A stretch of 16,438 bases of DNA from Anaerolineae bacterium (lineage in GTDB: Bacteria; Chloroflexota; Anaerolineae; B4-G1; SLSP01). A program made the translations under genes and the position numbers. A model generated the notes under the pieces. That model ran no database searches. It worked only from the letters and a program-made list of their open reading frames with translations, and was not told the origin of the DNA. Each line of letters starts with the position of its first letter. Position 1 is the first letter of the stretch. The stretch spans positions 1 through 16,438 of the forward strand of contig JAFGSL010000349.1 in assembly GCA_016934645.1 (NCBI GenBank). The letters run 5' to 3'. This document shows positions 1-7,534 of the stretch, one piece after another.

Positions 1-315
1 AGCGAGATAGTGAAACACATCATCGCGCACAACCTCGGCCGGTCCCGCCAAACCGGTCAACGCCAGGTTGCTATGGATGACACGCAGCGCAGCGTGATGC
101 AATTCGACGAAGACGGTCCGTGCAGCCCCTCGGCTAAGCGCCTCGATGCCCACCTGCCCTGTTCCAGCGAAGAGATCGAGGAAGTTCGCATCCCGCACGT
201 CATTGTCCAGGATACTGAACAGCGCTGACTTTGCCCGGTCGGTCATCGGACGGGTGCCCGGACCCGGCACCGCCTGGAGCTTACGTCCCTTTGCCTTTCC
301 CGCAATCACGCGCAT
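1..315 (-). CDS. rsmD: 16S rRNA (guanine-N2)-methyltransferase RsmD, N-terminal part
   Basis: The reverse strand from the ATG at 313-315 reads MRVIAGKAKGRKLQ, then TRPMTDRAKSALFSIL, then LDLFAGTGQVGIEALSRGA. This is the standard RsmD start followed by the SAM-binding glycine-rich motif I (LDLFAGTGQVGIEA). RsmD methylates G966 of 16S rRNA (E. coli numbering) in the assembling 30S subunit. Only 105 residues are present; the frame is open to base 1, so the catalytic NPPY-type motif lies outside the window. The start is supported by AGGAG about 8 nt upstream on the minus strand. It lies 56 bp downstream of the Amt-like gene on the same strand and may be read through from it. Confidence 0.93.
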   Translation of the reverse strand, partial: MRVIAGKAKGRKLQAVPGPGTRPMTDRAKSALFSILDNDVRDANFLDLFAGTGQVGIEALSRGAARTVFVELHHAALRVIHSNLALTGLAGPAEVVRDDVFHYLA

Positions 316-371
316 GAGCAAACTCCTAAAGCATCAACCACAACTCTACACCAGTTTTCACAAATGGGAAA

Positions 372-1841
372 TCAGGTTAGGGCAAGTTCCTGAGAATCTT
401 TGACAACATCGTCATCCTCAGTGTGAGGGATAGGTTGAGTAGCCTCTTCGGGGATCGCCTCCGGCAGCACCGGTTTGCCATCTTCAGTGGAGAGGGCGCC
501 GAGGGCGACGGAGGACAGCGGCGCCACTTCAGGCGGCAGTACAGCCTCGGGTGGTGTCACCGCCTCAACGACCGGCGCGAGCTTGCGCCGGAACAGGTGA
601 AGGTTGGCGATCAGACCTAACATCCCACCCCACAGCAATCCCCAGACGCCCACGGCCACAATGCCCACGAGCTGCGCCGTCAACTGCCCTGCGCCGCCGC
701 CAAAAAAGACGCCAATCACCCCCCCACTACCGGAAGTTGCCGTTACGCCGTTCCACCCCTGCCCGCCCTGCCCATCCGCAAAGAGAGCGACGCTGAGCAG
801 CCCCCACAGTCCTCCTACCAAACCTAAGGCGACTGTCGCTGCCGCATCCCGCAAACGCAAGATAACATTCGTCAGATACAAGACGAATGAGAACAACAGC
901 CCGCCCAACAGCCCAATCACCAACGCCGCCCAGGGCGGCACAAAGGGCGCTGCCGCCAGCGCCGCGCCCCACCCCGCCGCCAAACCGCGCGCGGCCAACA
1001 GCGATTCCAACGCACCGGTAACGAGCCAGGCATAGAGCTGCGAGGTCAGTGTTGCGCCAGCCATGCCGAGTAGTGCGGAGAGCGCAGCGCGATTCCAATC
1101 CCACGTTGCGCCGCTGGTATGAAAGGGGGCGGAGAGTGTCCAGCCGATCCAGCCAATGCCCATCAGTAAAACACCCAGGTTTGCCAACAGGGGAAAGTAA
1201 GCCGGGGGCGGTGTGGGCAGATCCTCCGGCGTTTGACGTGCTTGAAACAGCAAAATACCCAGTGCTAGCGCGCCGGGTAACCACAGCACCAACGCACCGC
1301 CACCAAAGTCCACAAAACCGTGCCCCAGCGCCAGTGTGTCGCCCAGGTGCGCCAGCCAGCCCCCGCCCCACATCCAGCACGCCGCTACCGGGAAGACCAA
1401 CGTTCCCGCGAGCGCACCCGCTGTGACCATCAGCCAGCGGCGGGTATCGGCCAACGCCAACGTCACCAACAACACCGCCGAAGCCATCAAGGGCAGATAG
1501 GCGAGGAACAGCTCAAGCACCGCTGGGGTGATTTCCGGGCCGGAGAGAAAGAATCCAGATAAGCCAACAAAGCCCCATCCAACGTCTCTAGGGACCAATG
1601 GAAACAGCACCTTCAGTCCGGAAAGCGCAGCGTCATCCGGGCGCACGGCCTGCGCGCCACCGAGGTGGAAGGCAAAGCCGACGGCCCAATATCCCACCAC
1701 CGCTAGCGCCAACGCCAACGCGGCTACTGGCGTCACACGACGCGCTTTATGGGGTGACAATCCCCCCCACGTGAGCAACAGCAGGCCGACGGGAAGAAAA
1801 TAACCCCACAACCAGGGCTGTGGCATTCCATCAAATGGCAT
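372..1841 (-). CDS. Divergent Amt/Mep/Rh-family membrane protein lacking the twin pore histidines
   Basis: 489 aa with about 10-11 hydrophobic segments and a charged, proline-rich C-terminal tail (about residues 421-489). Amt landmarks are visible: CWMWGGGWLAHLG (155-167) matches the W148 region of E. coli AmtB, VDFGGGALVLWLPG (177-190) matches DFAGGTVVHINA, and LVGGLWG (341-347) matches the HGVCGIVG stretch. The Asp equivalent to AmtB D160 is kept (D178). By eye alignment, H168 becomes Leu186 and H318 becomes Gly340, and the F215 region reads GWIGW. Family members conduct ammonium, but without the twin His this one may be non-conducting, a sensor, or have another substrate. I chose ATG at 1841 over TTG at 1844 because GGGAG lies 7 nt upstream of that ATG. 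Amt family membership is fairly sure; function is not. Confidence 0.8.
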   Translation of the reverse strand: MPFDGMPQPWLWGYFLPVGLLLLTWGGLSPHKARRVTPVAALALALAVVGYWAVGFAFHLGGAQAVRPDDAALSGLKVLFPLVPRDVGWGFVGLSGFFLSGPEITPAVLELFLAYLPLMASAVLLVTLALADTRRWLMVTAGALAGTLVFPVAACWMWGGGWLAHLGDTLALGHGFVDFGGGALVLWLPGALALGILLFQARQTPEDLPTPPPAYFPLLANLGVLLMGIGWIGWTLSAPFHTSGATWDWNRAALSALLGMAGATLTSQLYAWLVTGALESLLAARGLAAGWGAALAAAPFVPPWAALVIGLLGGLLFSFVLYLTNVILRLRDAAATVALGLVGGLWGLLSVALFADGQGGQGWNGVTATSGSGGVIGVFFGGGAGQLTAQLVGIVAVGVWGLLWGGMLGLIANLHLFRRKLAPVVEAVTPPEAVLPPEVAPLSSVALGALSTEDGKPVLPEAIPEEATQPIPHTEDDDVVKDSQELALT

Positions 1842-1863
1842 CAATCGACTCCCAAGACTGGAT

Positions 1864-1936
1864 TTAGACTCTATCCGAAAACTGTGCTTGCAAGCGTTTC
1901 TGATGCGTCAACGACAAATTCTTGGATAGGTTCTTA
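1864..1936. repeat. Imperfect inverted repeat, possible MITE remnant
   Basis: The ends are TTAGACTCTATCCGAAAACT and, on the reverse strand, TAAGAACCTATCCAAGAATTT. They share an exact CTATCC core and mostly matching flanks around a 73 bp unit. No coding capacity is seen. It lies in the gap upstream of the Amt-like gene (minus strand), so it could also be part of that gene's 5' region. The match is modest and the mobile-element reading is inference. Confidence 0.35.
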
Positions 1937-2007
1937 GCAGAGTTGCAGCGGCCTTATCTTACCAGAGTCTCCAAAATCCGCCAACGTGATATCAATTCTA
2001 AGGGTTC

Positions 2008-2082
2008 GTAAAAATATAACTTCCCGTTTTTCGTTCTAAGCCCCGTCCCCGGGGCGCTCCGCGCGGGAACTTATTCTTTTAC
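2008..2082. repeat. 75 bp element with 19 bp inverted ends (16/19 match)
   Basis: GTAAAAATATAACTTCCCG at 2008-2026 is the imperfect reverse complement of CGGGAACTTATTCTTTTAC at 2064-2082, with three mismatches. Weaker similarity continues outward on both sides (TCTAAGG-like). The centre is GC-rich with its own small dyad (CCCCGTCCCCGGGG). It ends about 11 bp before the -35 box of rpsB. It could be a small MITE or a strong hairpin insulating rpsB from upstream transcription; it has no clear U-tract. Confidence 0.45.
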
Positions 2083-2093
2083 AGGCTCTAAGG

Positions 2094-2121
2094 TTGCCGG
2101 TTCATGATTTTATGGTAGAAT
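2094..2121 (+). promoter_or_regulatory. Sigma-70-type promoter for rpsB
   Basis: TTGCCG (2094-2099), a 16 bp spacer, then TAGAAT (2116-2121). The predicted start is near 2128, giving a leader of about 120 nt before the rpsB ATG. No other good promoter is seen between the divergent Amt-like gene and rpsB. Confidence 0.6.
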
Positions 2122-2126
2122 CCTCA

Positions 2127-2250
2127 TCTGGGCTATGCCTAGAAAACACACGCGACCGGACTCGACGGGGGTGTGCCGGAAAACAACGGTCCTCGAAGGG
2201 GATGAAGGCGCGGAGGCCCATAACAAAATCACAGGAGGTTTTTTACAGCA
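2127..2250 (+). promoter_or_regulatory. Structured 5' leader of rpsB
   Basis: The leader starts with a hairpin at 2127-2143 (7-bp stem with one G-T pair, TAT loop). A second domain is closed by GACCG (2154-2158) pairing with CGGTC (2187-2191), with an alternative pair CACAC (2147-2151) with GTGTG (2171-2175). AGGAGG at 2233-2238 lies an unusually long 12 nt before the ATG. Ribosomal-protein leaders often mediate autogenous control, and S2 control of rpsB-tsf is established in other bacteria. Whether this leader does so is inference; I cannot match it to a known RNA family. Confidence 0.35.
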
Positions 2251-3165
2251 ATGGCAGTTGTTACAATGAAGCAGTTATTGGAGACAGGGGTCCACTTCGG
2301 GCACCGCACGCGGCGCTGGGACCCCAAGATGGCGCGCTACATCTACACCGAACGCAACGGCGTGCACATCATCGACCTGCAACAGACGGTCAAGGGCCTG
2401 GAACGTGCCTACGCGACGGTGCGCGATGTTGTCGCCGAGGGACGGCAAGTGCTATTCATCGGCACCAAGCGCCAGGCACAGGAAAGCCTCCAGCAGGAGG
2501 CAACCCGCGCCAGTATGCCCTACGTCAACCATCGTTGGCTTGGTGGTACGCTGACCAACTGGCGCACCATCCGCCAGCGCATCGACCACCTGCGCAATCT
2601 GGAAGCACGTCGCGATTCCGGTGAGTTCGACCTGCTGACCAAGAAAGAAGCGCTGATGTTCAACCGGGAGATCGAGAAGCTCAACGCGCGTTTAGGTGGT
2701 CTACGGGGTATGGAGCAACTTCCGGGCGCTGTGTTCGTCATCGATGTCAAAAGTGAAGAAACAGCGATTAAAGAAGCCGACCGGATGAGTATTCCCATCA
2801 TCGCCGTGGTTGACACCAATTGCAACCCGGACATGATTGATTGCGTGATCCCCGCCAATGATGACGCTATTCGCGCCATCCGGCTGATGACGTCGAAAAT
2901 CGCCGACGCCGCTCTCGAAGGGCTAGCTCTACGCAAAGAACGCGCGCCGGAAGAGGAAGTCTATGCTGAGGATGAGAAGTACCTGAGTGCTGAGACATTG
3001 GCCCGCCTGCGGCAGATCCAATTCGACGACGCAAATGAAGACGAAGAGATCGACGAAGAGTCTGAAGATGAGTACGAAGATGAGGATGAACTCGAAGAAG
3101 ACGAAGAAGACCTCGCAGATGAGGGCGATCTCTACGAGGATGACGACGACGAGGAGCTAGCGTAA
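2251..3165 (+). CDS. rpsB: 30S ribosomal protein S2 with long acidic C-terminal tail
   Basis: 304 aa. Residues 1 to about 230 are a complete S2: [20 protein letters not shown], then FIGTKRQAQ, then [19 protein letters not shown], and the [14 protein letters not shown] segment near 181-194. S2 sits at the head-body junction of the 30S subunit and helps recruit S1. Bacterial S2 is usually about 230-260 aa. Here residues 259-304 add a tail in which 33 of 46 residues are Asp or Glu and none is Lys or Arg. It is followed by tsf after 2 nt, the usual rpsB-tsf operon, and transcribed from the promoter at 2094-2121. The identity is certain; the role of the tail is unknown. Confidence 0.98.
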   Translation: MAVVTMKQLLETGVHFGHRTRRWDPKMARYIYTERNGVHIIDLQQTVKGLERAYATVRDVVAEGRQVLFIGTKRQAQESLQQEATRASMPYVNHRWLGGTLTNWRTIRQRIDHLRNLEARRDSGEFDLLTKKEALMFNREIEKLNARLGGLRGMEQLPGAVFVIDVKSEETAIKEADRMSIPIIAVVDTNCNPDMIDCVIPANDDAIRAIRLMTSKIADAALEGLALRKERAPEEEVYAEDEKYLSAETLARLRQIQFDDANEDEEIDEESEDEYEDEDELEEDEEDLADEGDLYEDDDDEELA

Positions 3166-3167
3166 AG

Positions 3168-3770
3168 ATGGAAATCACAACTGAAATGGTCAAAGAGTTG
3201 CGACAGGCAACCGCAGCCGGGATTCTGGATTGCCGCAAAGCTTTGGTAGCTGCCGAGGGCGATTTCGAGAAGGCCGTGGACTATCTGCGGGAAAAAGGGT
3301 TGGCAAAAGCCGCCAAGCGCGTAGATCGTGAAGCGAAAGATGGTTTGGTCGTTTCCTACATTCACGGTGGCGGGCGCATCGGCGTATTGCTGGAAATCAA
3401 TTGCGAAACCGATTTCGTGGCTCGCACCGATGAGTTCAAGAACATGGTCAACGACGTCGCGATGCAAATTGCGGCAATGTCGCCCCGGTACGTCAAACGC
3501 GAGGATATTCCCGCGTCCGTTATCGAGCACGAGAAGCAGCTTTACCGCGCACAGGCGCTGGAGGAAGGTAAGCCCGAAGCGGTCATAGACCGCATCGTGG
3601 ATGGGCGGCTGGAGAAGTTCTACACGGATATCTGCCTGCTGGAGCAGGCGTTCATTCGCGACGAGGACCGTACCATTGATGACCTGGTCAAGGAACAAAT
3701 CACAAAGACCGGGGAAAATATGGTGGTTCGCCGTTTTGCGCGATTTGAGTTAGGCGAGAGCCTGGAGTAG
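3168..3770 (+). CDS. tsf: Elongation factor Ts (short form)
   Basis: 200 aa nucleotide-exchange factor for EF-Tu. The N-terminal UBA-like domain (MVKELRQATAAGILDCRKAL) is followed by the EF-Tu-contacting motif TDFVAR at residues 81-86 and the dimerisation-type core with ICLLEQAFIRD near 155. It is short like Thermus EF-Ts and lacks the extra coiled-coil subdomain of the about 280 aa enterobacterial form. The ATG begins 2 nt after the rpsB stop; the GAGGAG within the rpsB end is about 11 nt upstream, so translation is probably coupled. A hairpin with a T-run follows the stop. Confidence 0.97.
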   Translation: MEITTEMVKELRQATAAGILDCRKALVAAEGDFEKAVDYLREKGLAKAAKRVDREAKDGLVVSYIHGGGRIGVLLEINCETDFVARTDEFKNMVNDVAMQIAAMSPRYVKREDIPASVIEHEKQLYRAQALEEGKPEAVIDRIVDGRLEKFYTDICLLEQAFIRDEDRTIDDLVKEQITKTGENMVVRRFARFELGESLE

Positions 3771-3778
3771 GTAGTAGT

Positions 3779-4548
<770 letters not shown>

Positions 4549-4568
4549 CAACCCAAGAAGGAGGCAGT

Positions 4569-5126
4569 ATGATCAGAGAGCTTATGAATGAAACCGAAGT
4601 CCGCATGGACAAGACGGTGGAGGCGATGGAGGAAGACTTCAAGAGCATCCGCACCGGGCGTGCGTCGCCAGCTTTGGTGGAACGGGTGGTGGTGGAATAC
4701 TACGGCATGCCCACCCCCCTCAACCAACTGGCCGTTATTTCCGCGCCGGAGCCACAACTGCTCCTCATCCGTCCCTACGATACCGGTTCCATTGCAGCCA
4801 TTGAAAAAGGTGTTTTGCAGGCGGATTTAGGACTAAATCCGGGGAATGATGGGCGTGTGATTCGTATCCCCATCCCCCGCCTGACGGAAGAGCGTCGCCG
4901 CGACCTGGTCAAAGTCGTAAAACGACGCGTCGAAGAGAGCAAAATCGCTTTGCGCAACATCCGGCGTGACACACTGGAAGAATTGCGTGAGTACGAAAGT
5001 GAAAAGCTGATCTCCGAAGATGATCTCAAACGCGGGCAAGACGAACTGCAAAAGATCATCGACCGCTTTGTAGAAAAGGTAGATGAGGCTGGTACTCGCA
5101 AAGAGCAAGACATTATGGAAATCTGA
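4569..5126 (+). CDS. frr: Ribosome recycling factor
   Basis: 185 aa, the usual RRF length. RRF with EF-G splits post-termination ribosomes. The sequence shows the conserved RTGRASPALVERV stretch, EYYGMPTPLNQLA, the LGLNPGNDGRVIRIPIPRLT segment (by position about 94-115), and the C-terminal helix with RRDTLEELREYE and SEDDLKRGQDELQK. AAGGAGG at 4558-4564 precedes the ATG by 4 nt. It sits directly after pyrH, the common bacterial order, and is followed by a hairpin at 5134-5176. Confidence 0.98.
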   Translation: MIRELMNETEVRMDKTVEAMEEDFKSIRTGRASPALVERVVVEYYGMPTPLNQLAVISAPEPQLLLIRPYDTGSIAAIEKGVLQADLGLNPGNDGRVIRIPIPRLTEERRRDLVKVVKRRVEESKIALRNIRRDTLEELREYESEKLISEDDLKRGQDELQKIIDRFVEKVDEAGTRKEQDIMEI

Positions 5127-5133
5127 ATCAGTG

Positions 5134-5192
5134 CCGCAGGAGGCAAGCGCTCCCGATCCAGTCAGGCCTCCTGCGGTTCTCGCGCATTTTCT
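5134..5192 (+). terminator. Probable terminator after frr
   Basis: CCGCAGGAGGC (5134-5144) and GCCTCCTGCGG (5166-5176) form a perfect 11-bp stem around a 21-nt loop, followed about 10 nt later by a T-rich stretch (TTTTCTTT). The delayed T-run makes it a weaker intrinsic terminator than the one after glgP. Confidence 0.55.
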
Positions 5193-5221
5193 TTGAACCA
5201 CATCGCACTCCTATTTTATCG
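5193..5221 (+). promoter_or_regulatory. Weak candidate promoter for uppS
   Basis: TTGAAC (5193-5198), a 17 bp spacer, then TTATCG (5216-5221). The -10 is a poor match. It is listed because a terminator-like stem lies just upstream and uppS would otherwise depend on read-through. Confidence 0.25.
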
Positions 5222-5276
5222 TTTCTCCCGTTCGCACAGCGACGTACAGGCTGATGCATAAGCTAATGGAGATCGC

Positions 5277-6017
5277 ATGAGCAATACAGATGATCGCACG
5301 CGAAGTTCTGCGTACCCTCCCCTGGAAAACCTTCCGCAACATGTGGGCATGATTATGGATGGTAATGGGAGATGGGCCCGCCAACGTGGTCTGCCGCGCC
5401 TGGCCGGACACCGGGCCGGCGTCGAAAACCTGCGACGCGTGCTGCGCGCTTCCGTGGAGTTTGGCGTGAAAATCGTGACCTTGTACGCCTTCTCTTCCGA
5501 GAATTGGCGACGCCCTATTGAGGAAGTACGTGGACTGCTCAACATTCTCCGCGACGCACTGGGAAAAGAAGTTGGCGAATTACACAAAAATGGTGTACAA
5601 TTAAGACATATCGGGGATTTGACGCCCCTGTCAGATGACCTCAAAGAACAGATTCAAGCTGCGGTAGAATTAACGCGCAACAATGACCAGTTGATCGCTA
5701 ATATCGCGTTCAACTATGGCGGACGTCAGGAAATCGTCGAAGCCGTGCGCCGCATCGTCCAAGCCGGAATTCCTGCTGAAGCGATAACAGAGGCATTGAT
5801 TGACGAACACCTGTATACGGCAGGACTTCCTGATGCAGATTTGATTATCCGTACCAGTGGGGAAATGCGAATGAGCAATTTCCTGCTCTGGCAAGGCGCT
5901 TACGCTGAATATTACTGCACACAGGTCTATTGGCCGGACTTTGACAAGGATGAGCTTTACAAGGCGCTGAAGACATTCAGCCAACGGGATCGACGTTACG
6001 GTGGGCTGAATACCTGA
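5277..6017 (+). CDS. uppS: Isoprenyl transferase (undecaprenyl diphosphate synthase type)
   Basis: 246 aa cis-prenyltransferase. It condenses isopentenyl diphosphate onto farnesyl diphosphate to give the C55 carrier for peptidoglycan and other wall polymers. GMIMDGNGRWARQRGLPR carries the catalytic Asp (D28). FSSENWRRP, FNYGGRQEI and RTSGEMRMSNFLLWQ complete the signature, and the C-terminal WPDFDKDELYKAL is typical. GGAG at 5268-5271 is 5 nt before the ATG. It precedes cdsA, the common bacterial pairing, but here with a 208 bp gap instead of an overlap. Confidence 0.97.
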   Translation: MSNTDDRTRSSAYPPLENLPQHVGMIMDGNGRWARQRGLPRLAGHRAGVENLRRVLRASVEFGVKIVTLYAFSSENWRRPIEEVRGLLNILRDALGKEVGELHKNGVQLRHIGDLTPLSDDLKEQIQAAVELTRNNDQLIANIAFNYGGRQEIVEAVRRIVQAGIPAEAITEALIDEHLYTAGLPDADLIIRTSGEMRMSNFLLWQGAYAEYYCTQVYWPDFDKDELYKALKTFSQRDRRYGGLNT

Positions 6018-6225
6018 AAACACAGAACAGCGCATACCCTCCATTTGTAGGGTACCCCTCATCCTCTCTGAAACCTAACCACGGTGAATATTTGCGACGC
6101 CCAAATCCAGTACATTAGGGTTAAAATACGGATAGACTCATTTTTCTATGCCAGTGTGTGACCTCAAGTAGCGGATGATGTAAATCATCAGAAACTAACA
6201 GATAGAGCAAAGAAATACATATTAC
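6018..6225 (+). other. 208 bp gap between uppS and cdsA
   Basis: Two small dyads are present: TACCCT/AGGGTA at 6035-6054 (8-nt loop, no T-run) and GATGAT/ATCATC at 6174-6189 (loop GTAA). I see no convincing promoter pair and no Shine-Dalgarno sequence for cdsA. No ORF in it looks real. Confidence 0.4.
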
Positions 6226-7044
6226 ATGAAAACCAGAGTCATCAGCGTCGCCATATTGTTACCGGTCGCCATCGCCATCATTATTGTGGGACAATGGCCT
6301 TACGCACTTTTAATCAGCGCTCTGATGCTAATCGCGTCCGTCGAATACATGCAGATGCTGCGGCGCAAAGCCTATACGCTCGCCCTGCCATGCATCTTCG
6401 CGTTCAATCTTCTGTGGCTGGCTGAAGCACTGTGGAGCAACGGGAAGTGGTTCACACCGGGTCTGGCCGGACTGACGCTATTGACGGCAGGATGGATTCT
6501 TTACCGCCGTAGCCACCATCCCACAATCGCCGACCCGACTGCAGAGTGGGCGCTGACCCTCGCGGGCGGGATATATATGGGCGTCGGCGGCGCCTATCTG
6601 TGGCGTATGCGCGCGCTGCCCGATGGACTATGGTGGACACTCACCGCGTTACCTATCGTATGGATCAGCGAATCGGTAGCCTATTTCGTCGGGCGGAAGT
6701 GGGGACGGCACAAAATGTCGCCCACTATCAGCCCAGGAAAGAGTTGGGAAGGTTATGCCGGCGAGGTTATCAGCGGTATGCTGACTGGCTTGTTATTCGG
6801 TTGGCTCTGGCCCACTGTCGCGCCGGGTGCGATCAGCCTGACGCCAGTTAAGGGTCTGGTACTTGGTGTAGTGGTCTCAGCACTGACCACCGCTGGTGAT
6901 TTCTTTGTCTCAGTGATTAAACGCGAAGTAGGGGTCAAAGATACCGGAACATTGATTCCCGGACATGGTGGCATCTTTGACCGCATCGATAGCCTGCTCT
7001 GGACGGGCTTTGTGACCTGGGTCATGGTCACATTATGGGCCTGA
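6226..7044 (+). CDS. cdsA: Phosphatidate cytidylyltransferase
   Basis: 272 aa with about eight membrane segments. It makes CDP-diacylglycerol from phosphatidate and CTP for phospholipid synthesis in the inner membrane. The C-terminal stretch SVIKREVGVKDTGTLIPG followed by HGGIFDRID (about residues 229-255) satisfies the CdsA signature of metal-binding Asp and catalytic Lys/His residues. The middle motif reads WISESVAYFVGRKWG, with Glu where most homologues have Asp, then SPGKSWEG where SPKKTWEG is usual. These are conservative changes and the enzyme is probably active. The ATG at 6226 has no clear ribosome-binding site, but the N-terminus MKTRVISV matches the family. Confidence 0.95.
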   Translation: MKTRVISVAILLPVAIAIIIVGQWPYALLISALMLIASVEYMQMLRRKAYTLALPCIFAFNLLWLAEALWSNGKWFTPGLAGLTLLTAGWILYRRSHHPTIADPTAEWALTLAGGIYMGVGGAYLWRMRALPDGLWWTLTALPIVWISESVAYFVGRKWGRHKMSPTISPGKSWEGYAGEVISGMLTGLLFGWLWPTVAPGAISLTPVKGLVLGVVVSALTTAGDFFVSVIKREVGVKDTGTLIPGHGGIFDRIDSLLWTGFVTWVMVTLWA

Positions 7045-7102
7045 AACCCCACATGCATCAATGACTGACCTGAACATTGAGAAACCAAAGCTATTCCGGC
7101 GC

Positions 7103-7132
7103 TTGATAGGTGTAGAAAGTTTAGCATAATAC
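7103..7132 (+). promoter_or_regulatory. Promoter for rho
   Basis: TTGATA (7103-7108) with TAATAC (7127-7132) at an 18 bp spacing, or CATAAT (7125-7130) at 16 bp. The resulting leader is about 35-40 nt and ends with TTTTAAGGAGG before the ATG at 7175. Confidence 0.6.
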
Positions 7133-7174
7133 ATTCGGGTCAGTAGCATAGGACCTTGTTTTAAGGAGGATTCC

Positions 7175-7534
7175 ATGGATCTAGAAGAAGAACTACAATC
7201 GGAAAATCAAGCCACTGCAGATTCTCATAATCTGCCTGATCAAAACAGCACAGCAGACGCGGCTGACACGAACGATGCTGTCAAAGACGATGCTGTCAAA
7301 GACGGTGCCGTCAAAGACGGCACCATCACAAGCGACGGCGTCGTGAACGACAGTGCCGAAGCAGACACCGCTGACGAGAGCCCAGATGCCATAGAAGAAT
7401 ATTATCCTGACGAGGACACAGGTGAGAGCGACCTCGCAGAGGGCGACCTCACAGAGGGCGACCTCACAGAGGGCGACCTCGCAGGGGGGGGGGGAAGAAG
7501 AGCCAGGAGAAGCACCCAGCGCGGCGGTTCTTGA
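7175..7534 (+). CDS. rho: Acidic N-terminal extension of Rho, frame-shifted from the conserved part
   Basis: 119 aa as it stands. The start is excellent (TTTTAAGGAGGATTCC then ATG) and follows the promoter at 7103-7132. The product is a low-complexity, Asp/Glu/Ala-rich region: DAVKDDAVKDGAVKDGT near residues 34-50, then [19 protein letters not shown] near 85-103. It runs into 11 G (7484-7494) and then reads an unlike arginine-rich tail ([16 protein letters not shown]) to a stop. If the run had 10 G, the frame would continue as [20 protein letters not shown] into the Rho body at 7495-8846, a 556 aa protein. I therefore read this as the true 5' part of rho, interrupted by a one-base shift: a sequencing error, a real mutation, or a slippage site. 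Acidic or low-complexity Rho extensions are known in several phyla. Confidence 0.75.
   Translation: MDLEEELQSENQATADSHNLPDQNSTADAADTNDAVKDDAVKDGAVKDGTITSDGVVNDSAEADTADESPDAIEEYYPDEDTGESDLAEGDLTEGDLTEGDLAGGGGRRARRSTQRGGS
7274..7318 (+). repeat. 15 bp tandem repeat, three units, in the 5' part of rho
   Basis: GATGCTGTCAAAGAC occurs twice exactly (7274-7288, 7289-7303), then GGTGCCGTCAAAGAC (7304-7318), encoding D-A-V-K-D units. Confidence 0.9.

Noticed and set aside
604..1380. Long open frames on both strands inside the Amt-like gene (604-1035 plus, 727-1380 minus).
   Set aside because: High-GC shadow frames with Pro/Ala/Arg-rich low-complexity translation. The frame at 372-1841 has Amt motifs and a ribosome-binding site.
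2094..2624. Plus-strand open frame running through the rpsB leader into rpsB.
   Set aside because: It begins at the -35 box, has no ribosome-binding site, and overlaps rpsB, whose identity is certain.
7274..7483. Short regular repeats considered as a CRISPR or regulatory array.
   Set aside because: The repeats are 15 bp, contiguous without spacers, and in frame within the rho extension.
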